This document shows positions 31,609 through 40,599 of a stretch of 64,000 bases of DNA, piece after piece. A program made the translations under genes and the position numbers. The notes under the pieces are model-generated. The model had not been told where the DNA came from and did no database searches. It saw nothing but the letters and a program-made list of their open reading frames with translations. Source of the DNA: CAXXOK01 sp964640955 (GTDB lineage Bacteria > Bacillota > Clostridia > Christensenellales > Aristaeellaceae); assembly GCA_964640955.1 (NCBI GenBank), contig CAZXJI010000018.1, positions 8,014 through 72,013 of the forward strand, written 5' to 3'. Numbering within the stretch: position 1 is the stretch's first letter; every line of letters begins with the position of its first letter.

Positions 31609-32444
31609 TCTTCCGCCACCCCCAGGTACGCCGTGACGACGTCGGGATTGTTCTGGATCTCCGCGGGCGTGCCGTCGGCGATGCGCTTGCCGAAGTTGAG
31701 CACATAGATGCGGTCGGAGATATCCATGACCAGGTTCATGTCGTGCTCGATCAAGAGCACCGTCAGCCCGAAGCGATCCTTAATCTCCCGGATGAACGCG
31801 GACAGGTCTTCCGTCTCCTGCGGGTTCATGCCGGCGGCGGGCTCGTCCAAAAGCAGCATGGAGGGGCCGGTGGACAGCGCGCGGGCGATTTCCAGCCGGC
31901 GCTGCTTGCCGTAGGGCAGCGATGTGGCGATCTCGTCCTTAACGTCGCTCAGGCCCACGATGGCGAGCAGCTCCTCCGTCTCCTCCCGCATGCGGCTTTC
32001 CTCGCGGGCGTTCAGGTGCAGCGCCGCGGAGAAGAAGTCGGCCTTCATGTTCATGTGCTTGGCGACGAGGACGTTATCGAACACCGTCATGCTCTTGAAC
32101 AGGCGGATGTTCTGGAACGTGCGCGCCATGCCCATTTTGGTGATCCTGTCGGGCGTGTTGTGAACCGATTTGGGATACTCGTACTGGTGCCCGCCGGCGT
32201 AGAGCTTGCGCATCTTGCCGCGGGGGTGGTCCTCGGCGATCACTTTGCCGCGCAGGGACACGCGGCCGTTGGTGGGCGCGTACACACCGGTGATGACGTT
32301 AAACACCGTGGTCTTGCCCGCACCGTTGGGGCCGATCAACGCGACGATCTCCCCGTCGCACACGTCCATGCTCACGTCGTTGACGGCCACCACGCCGCCA
32401 AATTGCATGGTGACGTTTTCCAGATGAAGCACGTTTTCGCTCAC
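31605..32444 (-). CDS. livG: Liv-type ABC transporter ATPase (LivG)
   Basis: A 279-residue ABC ATPase of the LivG branch, longer than LivF because of the insert between Walker A (GPNGAGKTT) and the signature (LPYGKQRRLEIARAL); Walker B is LLLDEPAAGMNP. The insert around residues 60-90 (KMRKLYAGGHQYEYPKSV) is longer than usual. It starts at GTG 32444, overlapping the livM stop by four bases, and is coupled to livF the same way. Confidence 0.95.
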   Translation of the reverse strand: MSENVLHLENVTMQFGGVVAVNDVSMDVCDGEIVALIGPNGAGKTTVFNVITGVYAPTNGRVSLRGKVIAEDHPRGKMRKLYAGGHQYEYPKSVHNTPDRITKMGMARTFQNIRLFKSMTVFDNVLVAKHMNMKADFFSAALHLNAREESRMREETEELLAIVGLSDVKDEIATSLPYGKQRRLEIARALSTGPSMLLLDEPAAGMNPQETEDLSAFIREIKDRFGLTVLLIEHDMNLVMDISDRIYVLNFGKRIADGTPAEIQNNPDVVTAYLGVAEE

Positions 32445-33592
32445 GACCGCGACGCCCCCTTCCGCTTAGGCGCTCCCCGCCGTTTTCGGAATAGGTCGGA
32501 CAGCTCCCTTTCGCCCATGATGCCCTGGCGGAAGAACAGCACCACGATCATGATGATGATGGAGAAAACCACCAGGCGGAAGCCGTTGCGCAAAAGCGGC
32601 ACCTGCCAGCCGCCGATGATCTGCTCCTGATCCAGGAACCGCAGCCACCATTCCGAGCAGGCCACGAACAGGAACGCGCTCATGCAGCTGCCGGTTACCG
32701 AGCCGATGCCGCCGATGACCACCACCAGCAAAATCTCGTAGGTCATGGCCGCGGTGAAGCTCTTGGCCTGCACGGAGTTCTGGTACATGGCCAGCATCGC
32801 GCCGCCCACGCCCGCGAAGAAGGAACTGACGCAGAACGAGATCATCTTGTGCCTCGTCAGGTTGATGCCCATGGCCTCGGCGGCGGTCTCGTCGTCCCGG
32901 ATGGCCTTGAACGCCCGGCCGTAGGAGGAGTTGATGAGCATCACGATCAGCAGGATGCACACGCCCGCGATCAGGAACGGAATCAGCGTGGATAAATACA
33001 GCGTCACGTTCCCGTCCGCGTCTTTGATGTTAAAATCGTTGAAGTTGGGAAACATGCGCAGGAGGTTTGAGCCGTTGGTCACCACGCCGATCTTGTCCCA
33101 CTGGAAAATGGCGCGGATGATCTCCGCAAAGCCCAGGGTGGCGATGGCGAGGTAGTCGCTCTTGAGCCTGAGCACCGGAAGGCCGATGAGGAAGGCGAAG
33201 AACGCGGCCGCCAGGCCCGCCAGCACGATAGCCACCACCAGCGGCAGCGTAAACTGGATGATGCCGCCGTCGTAATACCGGTACACCGACTCGCGCAGGG
33301 CCACCGGCACGGTGAAGATGGCGTAGGTGTAGGCACCGATCAGCATGAAACCCGCCTGGCCCAGCGAAAACAGGCCCGTGAAGCCGTTGAGCAGGTTCAT
33401 GGAGACGGCCACCAGCGCGTAGGTGGCGCCTTTTTTAAGCACCGTGAAGAGCATGGACGAGGCGGGAATCACCTGCTCCAGTCCGAAGGCCAGCGCGTAG
33501 ATCGCTATGATCACCCCGATGGTGATCTTCGTGGCCCGGTCGACCTTTTTCTTCGGCCGGGGATAGGAAGCCGCTTTGTTCATCTCCATCAT
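32441..33592 (-). CDS. livM: Liv-type ABC transporter permease (LivM)
   Basis: A 383-residue permease with about nine or ten membrane helices. The LivM family pattern GLFSLGQAGFMLIGAYTYA lies near residue 70, and the EAA-like cytoplasmic loop AFKAIRDDETAAEAMGIN contacts the ATPases. The start is one of clustered ATGs (33592 preferred, close behind the livH stop at 33594). A basic C-terminal tail (FRKRRGAPKRKGASRS) extends into the cytoplasm. Confidence 0.93.
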   Translation of the reverse strand: MMEMNKAASYPRPKKKVDRATKITIGVIIAIYALAFGLEQVIPASSMLFTVLKKGATYALVAVSMNLLNGFTGLFSLGQAGFMLIGAYTYAIFTVPVALRESVYRYYDGGIIQFTLPLVVAIVLAGLAAAFFAFLIGLPVLRLKSDYLAIATLGFAEIIRAIFQWDKIGVVTNGSNLLRMFPNFNDFNIKDADGNVTLYLSTLIPFLIAGVCILLIVMLINSSYGRAFKAIRDDETAAEAMGINLTRHKMISFCVSSFFAGVGGAMLAMYQNSVQAKSFTAAMTYEILLVVVIGGIGSVTGSCMSAFLFVACSEWWLRFLDQEQIIGGWQVPLLRNGFRLVVFSIIIMIVVLFFRQGIMGERELSDLFRKRRGAPKRKGASRS

Positions 33593-33593
33593 G

Positions 33594-34517
33594 TCACACC
33601 TTCTCCGTCTGCTTCTCGCCAAACAGGCCCGTGGGTTTGACGATCAGGATGATGATGAGCAGGGCGAACGTAAACGCGTCCGAAAACGTGGTGAAGCCGA
33701 ACGTCTTGGTTTCCAGCCCCGCCTTGATGAGGATGGTGTCCAGCCCCTTTAGGAGGTTCTCGCAAATACCGATGATAAACGCGCCCACCACGGCGCCCGG
33801 CACCGAGCCGATGCCGCCGAACACCGCCGCCACGAACGCCTTGAGGCCCGGCATGGCGCCGGAGGTCTGGATGACGGTGGAATAGTTGGTAAAGTAGAGG
33901 ATCGACCCCACCGCCGCCAGGAACGAACCGATGACGAACGTTACCGAGATGACGGAGTTGATCTTGATGCCCATGAGGCGGCTGGTTTCAAAATCCTTGG
34001 ACACGGCGCGCATCGCCATGCCGACCTTGGTGTGGTTGATGAGCATCACCAGCGCCACCACCAATACGAGCGTCAGCACCGGGGTGACGAGGGTCACCAT
34101 GCGGGTGGACGCTCCAAACACCGTTACGGTCTGGGATATGAAAGGAATGCTGGGATAAAACTGATTCAGGCCGCCGGTGATGTAGAGCACGAGGTTTTGC
34201 AGCGTGTAGCTCACGCCGATGGCCGAGATCATGATGGACATGCGGGGCGCCGCGCGCAGCGGCTTGTACGCGATGCGCTCGATGGCAAAGCCGATGAAGG
34301 ACGTCACCAGCAGCACCACCGGGATGGACACGTACAGGGGCGCGCCGCTGGCGGTGATGTACACCATCAGGATGCCCGCCACCATGAACACGTCGCCGTG
34401 GGCGAAGTTGATCAGCCGTAGAATGCCGTATACCATGGTGTATCCGATGGCGATCAGCGCGTATTGCCCGCCTACGGATACGCCGGAAAGCAGATAAGGC
34501 AGGACGGTACTAAACAC
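33594..34517 (-). CDS. livH: Liv-type ABC transporter permease (LivH)
   Basis: A 307-residue polytopic permease. The family pattern AIGYTMVYGILRLINFAHGD appears near residue 22, the loop MRAVSKDFETSRLMGI contacts the ATPases, and the glycine-rich AVFGGIGSVPGAVVGAF segment is typical of LivH. It starts at GTG 34517 with AAGGAGG upstream, 237 bases after livJ with a strong hairpin between them. Confidence 0.95.
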   Translation of the reverse strand: MFSTVLPYLLSGVSVGGQYALIAIGYTMVYGILRLINFAHGDVFMVAGILMVYITASGAPLYVSIPVVLLVTSFIGFAIERIAYKPLRAAPRMSIMISAIGVSYTLQNLVLYITGGLNQFYPSIPFISQTVTVFGASTRMVTLVTPVLTLVLVVALVMLINHTKVGMAMRAVSKDFETSRLMGIKINSVISVTFVIGSFLAAVGSILYFTNYSTVIQTSGAMPGLKAFVAAVFGGIGSVPGAVVGAFIIGICENLLKGLDTILIKAGLETKTFGFTTFSDAFTFALLIIILIVKPTGLFGEKQTEKV

Positions 34518-34680
34518 AGGTATGCCTCCTTGAGCGCTTCGGGCCGTGGCGGCCGCCGCGCGTAAGGCTTTGATAAGCCCGTTTCGGAAAGGAACGACGA
34601 CGGAAGGGGCGGGCGCGCGGGGAAAACGCGAGCCTTAGCGAAACGAGGAACGCCGTTTAGCGCCGCGTACGCAACGCGCT

Positions 34681-34711
34681 GGCGGCGAGGGCAAGTCCTG
34701 CCCTCGCCGCC
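34681..34711. other. hairpin between livJ and livH
   Basis: A perfect 13-bp stem (34681-34693 with 34699-34711, GGCGGCGAGGGCA) has a 5-base loop. In the direction of the liv genes (minus) no T tract follows; the T-rich side is on the plus strand. It may protect the livJ message or cause partial termination so that the binding protein is made in excess. The rest of the 34518-34754 gap shows nothing else. Confidence 0.6.
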
Positions 34712-34754
34712 GTTTTTAAAAGCGTCTAAGTCCGTTCGGCACGCGAGTGGTTCG

Positions 34755-35915
34755 TTAGTCCACGCTCTGCACGGTCACGAAGTCCCAGGTGCCGGTTTCG
34801 GTGTTGGCGGTCTTGATGTAAGCCACGTTGCGCACCGCGTCGCCGGGTTCGGCAAACGTGATCTCGCCGGATACGCCGGTGTAATCCACGTTCCACAGGG
34901 CTTCGTTGATCGCCTTGGAGTCCGTGGTGCCGGCCAGCTTCATGGCTTCCAGCGCTACGAAGTAGGCGTCGTAGCCCATCGCGCTCACGGCCGCCACGAT
35001 GTCGTTGCCGCCGTTGTTGGTGAGCATGTCGGGATTGGCGTTCAGCCAGGCCTTGAAGCCGGCGTCGAAATCGGGCGCGCCGCCTTCCTGGTAGAAGGTG
35101 TCGATGTAGATTTTCAGGTTGGTGCCCGTCGCCACTTCAACGACCTTGTTGCTGTCCCACGTGTCGCCGCCCAGCAGCGGGAAGGTGACGTTCAGCGCGT
35201 TCGCCTGGCTGATGATCTGGGTGGAGTACGCGATGGACACCGGCGCGAAGAACACTTCGGCGCCCAGGGTCACGGCGGTGTTAATATAGGAAGTGAAGTC
35301 GGAGTTGCCGGTGGGGAACGTGTCGTTGGAGACGACCGTGCCGCCCAGGCCCTCGAAGGCTTCCACAAAGTAATGGCACAGGCCCACGTCGTACTCGTTG
35401 CCAAGCTCGGCCAGGCAGTACGCCTTGGTCACGCCCAGCGTCTTATACGCGTAGTTCGCCAGAACCGTGCCCTGGAAAGGATCCAGGAAGCAGATGCGGA
35501 AGTAGTGGGTGTTGTCCGCGGTAACGCCCGGATTGGTGCAGCTGATGCCGATCGCGGGGATTCCGGCGTCCGCGAAATAGGGGGAACCGGCCATCGACAC
35601 GCTGGAGCCGTAGGAGCCCAGCACCACGCTCACGCCCGCGCTGACCAGCTGCTGCGCGGCGGAAGGCGCCTTGTCGGCAGTGGAACCGTTGTCCGCGTAT
35701 TCCAACTCGACCGTATAGGTCTCGCCGCCGATTTCAACGGTAGGCTGTACGTAGTTGGCATACTGGATGCCCAAAGTCTCCTGTTTGCCGCCGGCGCCGC
35801 TGTCGCCGGAAGCCGGCTCGAACACGCCGATTTTCACAACGTTTTCCGCCGTCGCCGCGACGGAGAAGGAAAGCACGAGGGCAAGAGCAAGAACGACCGC
35901 TAGGATCTTTTTCAT
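34755..35915 (-). CDS. livJ: ABC transporter substrate-binding protein (Liv/amide type)
   Basis: A 386-residue periplasmic-binding-protein-like family 6 member. The signal peptide (residues 1-23, ending AATA) is followed directly by ENVVKIGVFEPASG; there is no lipobox cysteine, unusual for a Gram-positive binding protein. Domain features such as LVSAGVSVVLGSYGS and the hinge near GNEYDVGLCHYF fit LivJ/LivK-like proteins, which bind branched amino acids, amides, urea or other small polar ligands. Its position next to the purine operon makes a purine-derived ligand possible but unproven. First gene of the operon, with its own promoter. Confidence 0.92.
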   Translation of the reverse strand: MKKILAVVLALALVLSFSVAATAENVVKIGVFEPASGDSGAGGKQETLGIQYANYVQPTVEIGGETYTVELEYADNGSTADKAPSAAQQLVSAGVSVVLGSYGSSVSMAGSPYFADAGIPAIGISCTNPGVTADNTHYFRICFLDPFQGTVLANYAYKTLGVTKAYCLAELGNEYDVGLCHYFVEAFEGLGGTVVSNDTFPTGNSDFTSYINTAVTLGAEVFFAPVSIAYSTQIISQANALNVTFPLLGGDTWDSNKVVEVATGTNLKIYIDTFYQEGGAPDFDAGFKAWLNANPDMLTNNGGNDIVAAVSAMGYDAYFVALEAMKLAGTTDSKAINEALWNVDYTGVSGEITFAEPGDAVRNVAYIKTANTETGTWDFVTVQSVD

Positions 35916-35951
35916 ATGAACCTTTCGCCTCCCGATTTATAGATTATCTGC

Positions 35952-35980
35952 ATTATAGAGGAACAGGCGACAATTTGCAA
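35952..35980 (-). promoter_or_regulatory. promoter of the liv operon
   Basis: On the minus strand TTGCAA (35975-35980) and a perfect TATAAT (35952-35957) are 17 bases apart, about 35 bases upstream of livJ. The remaining gap to 36131 is AT-richer and shows no gene. Confidence 0.85.
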
Positions 35981-36131
35981 GCCGTATTTCAAAGGAATGC
36001 AAAGAGAAAACGGAAAATAAAGGATAATGTTGTCTGCGCTTCGTTTGGCGCGCGTCCGGGAGAAACGATTTGGTTATTGGGCAGAACGAAAATGCAAACG
36101 GTTGCCGCGCTCGGCTCCAAAAACCGAACGG

Positions 36132-36176
36132 GGCCGGGCCGGACGCGGGGCTTTTCCGCCCGCGTCCGGCCCGGCC
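36132..36176 (-). terminator. 18-bp hairpin, probable terminator of the EEP phosphohydrolase gene
   Basis: A perfect 18-bp GC-rich stem (36132-36149 with 36159-36176) with a 9-base loop is followed on the minus strand, after about 7 bases, by a run of T (near 36120). It lies 57 bases downstream of the 36233-37300 gene. The offset T run makes efficiency uncertain. Confidence 0.65.
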
Positions 36177-36232
36177 TGAAAGGGTATGGTTTACGTGCGT
36201 AAAGGCCCGCGCCGCGGCGCCCTGCCGCCTTC

Positions 36233-37300
36233 CTACTGCAGCGTGAACTCCATGACCACCGGCTGATGGTCGGAATAGCGGAAGTTGAGGTCCACCGTCT
36301 CCACGGAGTTGACCTTCACGTTGGCCGAGACGATGAACCCGTCGATCACATACGCCGTGAGGGCGTCCCGGTCGCCGTCGTAAGGCTTATCCAGCGCGCG
36401 GCAGGTGGGTACGCTCATGTCGTATACGTAGCGGAAGCCGTCGGGCAGATCGTCGTCGCTGAGGGTGCCGGGCACCCAGTAGGGGTTTTCCGGCAGCGGA
36501 TACTTCTCCAGCGATCCGGGGAAAGCCTGGTTGAAGTCCCCGCCGGCGACCACGTAGTTTCCTTTGGCGTATTCCGCCTCCATCAACGCCGCCAGCTGAC
36601 TCAATTGCTTGAGCCGCCCGTCCTGGCTGCTGTAGGCTTCCAGGTGGAGGTTGACCAGCACCAGCGATTGGTCGCTTCCCGTCAGGGGCAGCCGTTCCAC
36701 CAGCAGGCAGCGCTTCAGGTTGGCTACGCGAAGCGGCCAGCTGAAAGGCACGGGAAGGCTTTCGCGCGTGGCGCCGGCCACGGCCAGGTTGTTGAGCGTC
36801 GTCAGTCCGCTTTCCACCTTGCCGATGGTCGGCCAGGGAAAGGGCACGTACGCGCAGCGAAAGTTGGTCGCGTAGGCGTCGCCCATGGACAGCCCGCGGC
36901 TGAGGTAATCCACCTCGTCGATGTAAAAGCTGCGTTTGGAGGATATGTCCGTCTCCTGCAGGAAGCAGATGTCCGCGTCCTCCAGCGACAGGGCGCTGAG
37001 CAGCCCGGAAAGGTTGCCCTCCACCTCGGTTTTCGATTGGGGCAACACCCCCGTGCCGCCGTCCATGAAGCAGTCCTCGTCGCGCCCCAGCCCGCCGTAG
37101 CCCACGTTGAGGGTGACGATCTTGTAGCGCGCGCCGATCTGCGCCGCGTCGTGCCGCGCGCCGGCGGTAACCGCAACGCTTTCCACGTCGTCCGGCCGAT
37201 ACTCCGCGATCGTCAGCCACACCACCACGCCGAGCGCGGCGATCACGACCGCCGCCAGCAGGATCAACAGGGTTTTGAGCACACCGCGCAAAATCCGCAT
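36233..37300 (-). CDS. membrane-anchored endonuclease/exonuclease/phosphatase family protein
   Basis: A 355-residue protein with an N-terminal transmembrane helix (about residues 8-30) and an extracytoplasmic EEP domain. Catalytic landmarks: ITLNVGY-like entry strand (VTLNVGYGG), CFLQETDI with the metal-binding Glu, NLHLEAY, GGDFNQAFPG and the terminal YSDHQPVVMEF with the catalytic Asp-His. Substrate could be nucleic acid, sphingolipid-like or inositol phosphate; none can be chosen from sequence. The start is ATG 37300 after GAGGAGA. Monocistronic, divergent from rpsB. Confidence 0.88.
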   Translation of the reverse strand: MRILRGVLKTLLILLAAVVIAALGVVVWLTIAEYRPDDVESVAVTAGARHDAAQIGARYKIVTLNVGYGGLGRDEDCFMDGGTGVLPQSKTEVEGNLSGLLSALSLEDADICFLQETDISSKRSFYIDEVDYLSRGLSMGDAYATNFRCAYVPFPWPTIGKVESGLTTLNNLAVAGATRESLPVPFSWPLRVANLKRCLLVERLPLTGSDQSLVLVNLHLEAYSSQDGRLKQLSQLAALMEAEYAKGNYVVAGGDFNQAFPGSLEKYPLPENPYWVPGTLSDDDLPDGFRYVYDMSVPTCRALDKPYDGDRDALTAYVIDGFIVSANVKVNSVETVDLNFRYSDHQPVVMEFTLQ

Positions 37301-37459
37301 GGGTATCTCCTCGCTTCGAACCGCGCATGCCCGCGCGGGTTTCCGACGTATGATTCTTACGATCAATTATAACAGATTCCCCGCCGCAAGGCAAAGAAAA
37401 CCGTGCGCGGCAGCCGGGAAGAGGTTAATCTGTTTTGCCGCCCGTCTCGGCCGCACCCC

Positions 37460-37488
37460 TTGCGCGGCGCGGCAATCTGTGCTATACT
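37460..37488 (+). promoter_or_regulatory. promoter of rpsB-tsf
   Basis: TTGCGC (37460-37465) and TATACT (37483-37488) with 17-base spacing and a TG-type extended -10 region. The leader before rpsB is about 95 nt, long enough for autoregulation by S2, but no specific structure is assigned. Confidence 0.7.
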
Positions 37489-37591
37489 TCAGTCCGACTA
37501 CGCACCTTTGTCGACCGTGCGATTGTGCCGCGTGCCGCGGTGGCCGTGCGGGAAGACGCAAAGGGTGGAGAAAAACAAGGAGGGTATCCCT

Positions 37592-38353
<762 letters not shown>

Positions 38354-38417
38354 GCGAATGTACTGAACGGGCGGCGCTTGCGCGTACCGCTCGCACCTGC
38401 GGGACGGACGCCGCAGC

Positions 38418-38437
38418 GTTCCGGCGCGCGCCGGAAC
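38418..38437 (+). other. 20-base palindrome between rpsB and tsf
   Basis: GTTCCGGCGC followed directly by its complement forms a perfect palindrome, flanked by GGACGG and CCGTCC that can extend the stem. With no T tract it may be an mRNA-stabilising or attenuating hairpin between the two cistrons. Confidence 0.5.
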
Positions 38438-38483
38438 GAACGCCGCACCGTCCGCCGAGGATAGAAATAAGGAGAGAAATCCC

Positions 38484-39419
38484 ATGGCAAACGTTACAGC
38501 TCAAATGGTCAAGGAACTGCGCGAAACGACCCAGGCCGGCATGATGGACTGCAAAAAGGCGCTCATCGAAGCCGACGGCGACATGGAAAAGGCCATCGAG
38601 TGGCTGCGTGAGAAGGGCCTCGCGGCGGCCGCCAAGAAGGCCGGCCGCATCGCCGCGGAGGGCATGGTGGCCGGGTACGTGACCGACGACGCCAAGGTGG
38701 GCGTCATCGTGGAGGTCAACTGCGAAACCGACTTCGTGGCCGCTACCGACAACTTCAAGGATTTCTGCGCGAAGATCGCCAAGCACATCGCCGCGGCGAA
38801 CCCCGCCGACGTGGACGCGCTGATGACGCAGAAGTTTACGGACGACCAGAGCAAGACCATCACCGACATGGTCAGCGACGCGACCGTCGCCATCGGGGAA
38901 AAGATCAGCATCCGCCGCTTTGCCCGCTACGAGGCGAAGGCCGGCGTGGTGGAGACCTACATCCACATGGGCGGCAAGATCGGCGTATTGCTGGAGGTGT
39001 CCAACGACAAGCCCGAGACCTTCTCAAACGAGGCCTTCAAGGCGTATTACCACGACCTGACGCTGCAGATCGCCGCGGCGCGGCCTTCCTACGTGTTTAA
39101 GGAAGAGGTGCCCACCGACAAGCTCGACAAGGAGAAGGAGATTCTCCGCGCGCAGGCCCTCAACGAAGGCAAGCCCGAGAAAATCGTGGACAAGATGGTT
39201 CTGGGCCGCATCGAGAAATACTACAAGGAGGTCTGCCTCCTGGAGCAGCCCTTCGTGAAGGACCCCGAGAAGAGCATCGCGCAGTACACCGCCGAGGTGG
39301 AAAAGGCGACCGGCGCGACCGTCGGGCCGGTGAAGTTCGAGCGTTTCGAGCGCGGCGAGGGCATCGAGAAGCGGCAGGACAACCTGGCCGAAGAGATCGC
39401 CCAGATGCAGAAAAAGTAA
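38484..39419 (+). CDS. tsf: elongation factor Ts
   Basis: A 311-residue guanine nucleotide exchange factor for EF-Tu. The N-terminal UBA-like domain (VKELRETTQAGMMDCKKAL) and the core block VNCETDFVAAT, then HIAAANP and LLEQPFVKD, are characteristic. The start is ATG 38484 after AAGGAGAG. Second gene of rpsB-tsf. Confidence 0.98.
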   Translation: MANVTAQMVKELRETTQAGMMDCKKALIEADGDMEKAIEWLREKGLAAAAKKAGRIAAEGMVAGYVTDDAKVGVIVEVNCETDFVAATDNFKDFCAKIAKHIAAANPADVDALMTQKFTDDQSKTITDMVSDATVAIGEKISIRRFARYEAKAGVVETYIHMGGKIGVLLEVSNDKPETFSNEAFKAYYHDLTLQIAAARPSYVFKEEVPTDKLDKEKEILRAQALNEGKPEKIVDKMVLGRIEKYYKEVCLLEQPFVKDPEKSIAQYTAEVEKATGATVGPVKFERFERGEGIEKRQDNLAEEIAQMQKK

Positions 39420-39485
39420 ACCGCTTGCTTTTTCCGTCCACCGGTGGTAAGATGAACCAAGCAACCCGCAAGGAGGTTGAAACGT

Positions 39486-39722
39486 ATGTCTGTCGTACAA
39501 TGGATCGTCGGCATTCTGCTGATGATTTCCGCGATCGTGATGATCGTATCCGTTTTGATGCAGAGCAGCGAACGTACCGGCATCGGTGCGGTCAGCGGCG
39601 CTGCGGAGACGTTTTTCGGCAAGAGCAAGGCGCGCGGCATGAACGCGAAACTGGCGCTGATCACCAAGATCTGCACCGGCCTGTTCGTCGGCTTAAGCAT
39701 TGTGATGATGCTGCTGGACTGA
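39486..39722 (+). CDS. secG: preprotein translocase subunit SecG
   Basis: A 78-residue protein with two membrane helices (about 2-22 and 55-76) joined by a loop containing LMQSSERTGIGAVSGAAETFFG, the SecG/Sec61-beta-type signature. It stabilises SecYE and assists SecA-driven export. The start is ATG 39486 with GGAGG upstream; an in-frame earlier codon at 39477 lies inside the ribosome site. It follows tsf by 66 bases and has its own terminator. Confidence 0.95.
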   Translation: MSVVQWIVGILLMISAIVMIVSVLMQSSERTGIGAVSGAAETFFGKSKARGMNAKLALITKICTGLFVGLSIVMMLLD

Positions 39723-39736
39723 TCGCCGGCAACGCC

Positions 39737-39770
39737 AAAAGCGGCCCTTCCTTGCGAAGGGCCGCTTTTT
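39737..39770 (+). terminator. intrinsic terminator after secG
   Basis: GCGGCCCTTC (39741-39750) pairs with GAAGGGCCGC (39756-39765) across CTTGC, flanked by AAAA and TTTTT. A textbook terminator 15 bases after the secG stop. Confidence 0.95.
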
Positions 39771-39821
39771 GGTCTCTTTTCCCGGCCGCTTTGCGCCCGG
39801 GTCTGCGAGGAGGCAACGAAC

Positions 39822-40487
39822 GTGAATCAAACAACCGTTACCCTGCGCCGGGAGGAACCGGCCGACATTCCCGAGGTGGAAGCGCTCATCCGCGACGCGT
39901 TCTGGAACCGTTACGCTCCGGGCGCGAACGAGCATTACCTGGCGCACGTGCTGCGCGGCTCCCCGGCCTTCGTGCCGGCGCTGGATATTCTGGCCGAAGC
40001 GGACGGCCGGGTGATCGGGAGCATTCTCTTTACCCGCGCGCGCATCCTTCTGGACGCGGGCGGGGAAATGCCCGTGCTGAGCTTCGGCCCGCTTTCGGTG
40101 CTGCCCGCCTATCAGGGGCAGGGTGTCGGCGGGCGGCTGATCCGCCACACGCAGGCCATGGCCCGTGAAATGGGCGAGCGCGCCATTCTGATCTACGGCG
40201 ACCCGGATTACTACGGCCGGTACGGCTTCGTCGCGGCGGAAACCTTCGATATCGCCAACGAGCAGAACCGCTACCACGCGGCGCTGCTGGCCCTGGAGCT
40301 TCGGGAGGGCGCGCTGAAGGACGCGGCCGGCCGTTTCGTCGAGGACGAGGCGTACGCCGTGGACGAGTCCGCCGCCGCCGCGTACGACGCGAAGTTCCCG
40401 CCCCGCGAAAAAGAGGCGGATAACGAGGCGCAGCGGCGCTTTCACCGGATCGCCGCCATGAGCCGGCCGCGCGGGGAAAAGGCATAA
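39822..40487 (+). CDS. GNAT-family N-acetyltransferase (YhbS-like)
   Basis: A 221-residue acetyltransferase. The acetyl-CoA loop is LPAYQGQGVGGRLI near residue 97, and YYGRYGFVAAE is the usual motif B, which places it in the YhbS/predicted N-acetyltransferase group. A C-terminal extension of about 60 residues follows. It starts at GTG 39822 with GAGGAGG upstream. The substrate is unknown. It stands alone after the secG terminator. Confidence 0.88.
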   Translation: MNQTTVTLRREEPADIPEVEALIRDAFWNRYAPGANEHYLAHVLRGSPAFVPALDILAEADGRVIGSILFTRARILLDAGGEMPVLSFGPLSVLPAYQGQGVGGRLIRHTQAMAREMGERAILIYGDPDYYGRYGFVAAETFDIANEQNRYHAALLALELREGALKDAAGRFVEDEAYAVDESAAAAYDAKFPPREKEADNEAQRRFHRIAAMSRPRGEKA

Positions 40488-40515
40488 ACGAGTCTAAAGC
40501 AAGAGCATATAAGGC

Positions 40516-40549
40516 GACGCGGCGCGAAGCTTTCGTTTCGCGCCGCGTC
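40516..40549. terminator. bidirectional hairpin between convergent genes
   Basis: GACGCGGCGCGAA (40516-40528) pairs perfectly with TTCGCGCCGCGTC (40537-40549) between the stop of the GNAT gene and the convergent E2-like gene. No clear T tract is seen on either side, so termination is inferred from position. Confidence 0.5.
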
Positions 40550-40599
40550 AGCCGGCCGATAGGGGTTTTCAGGCAGCCCGCATACCCACTTCGACGTTT

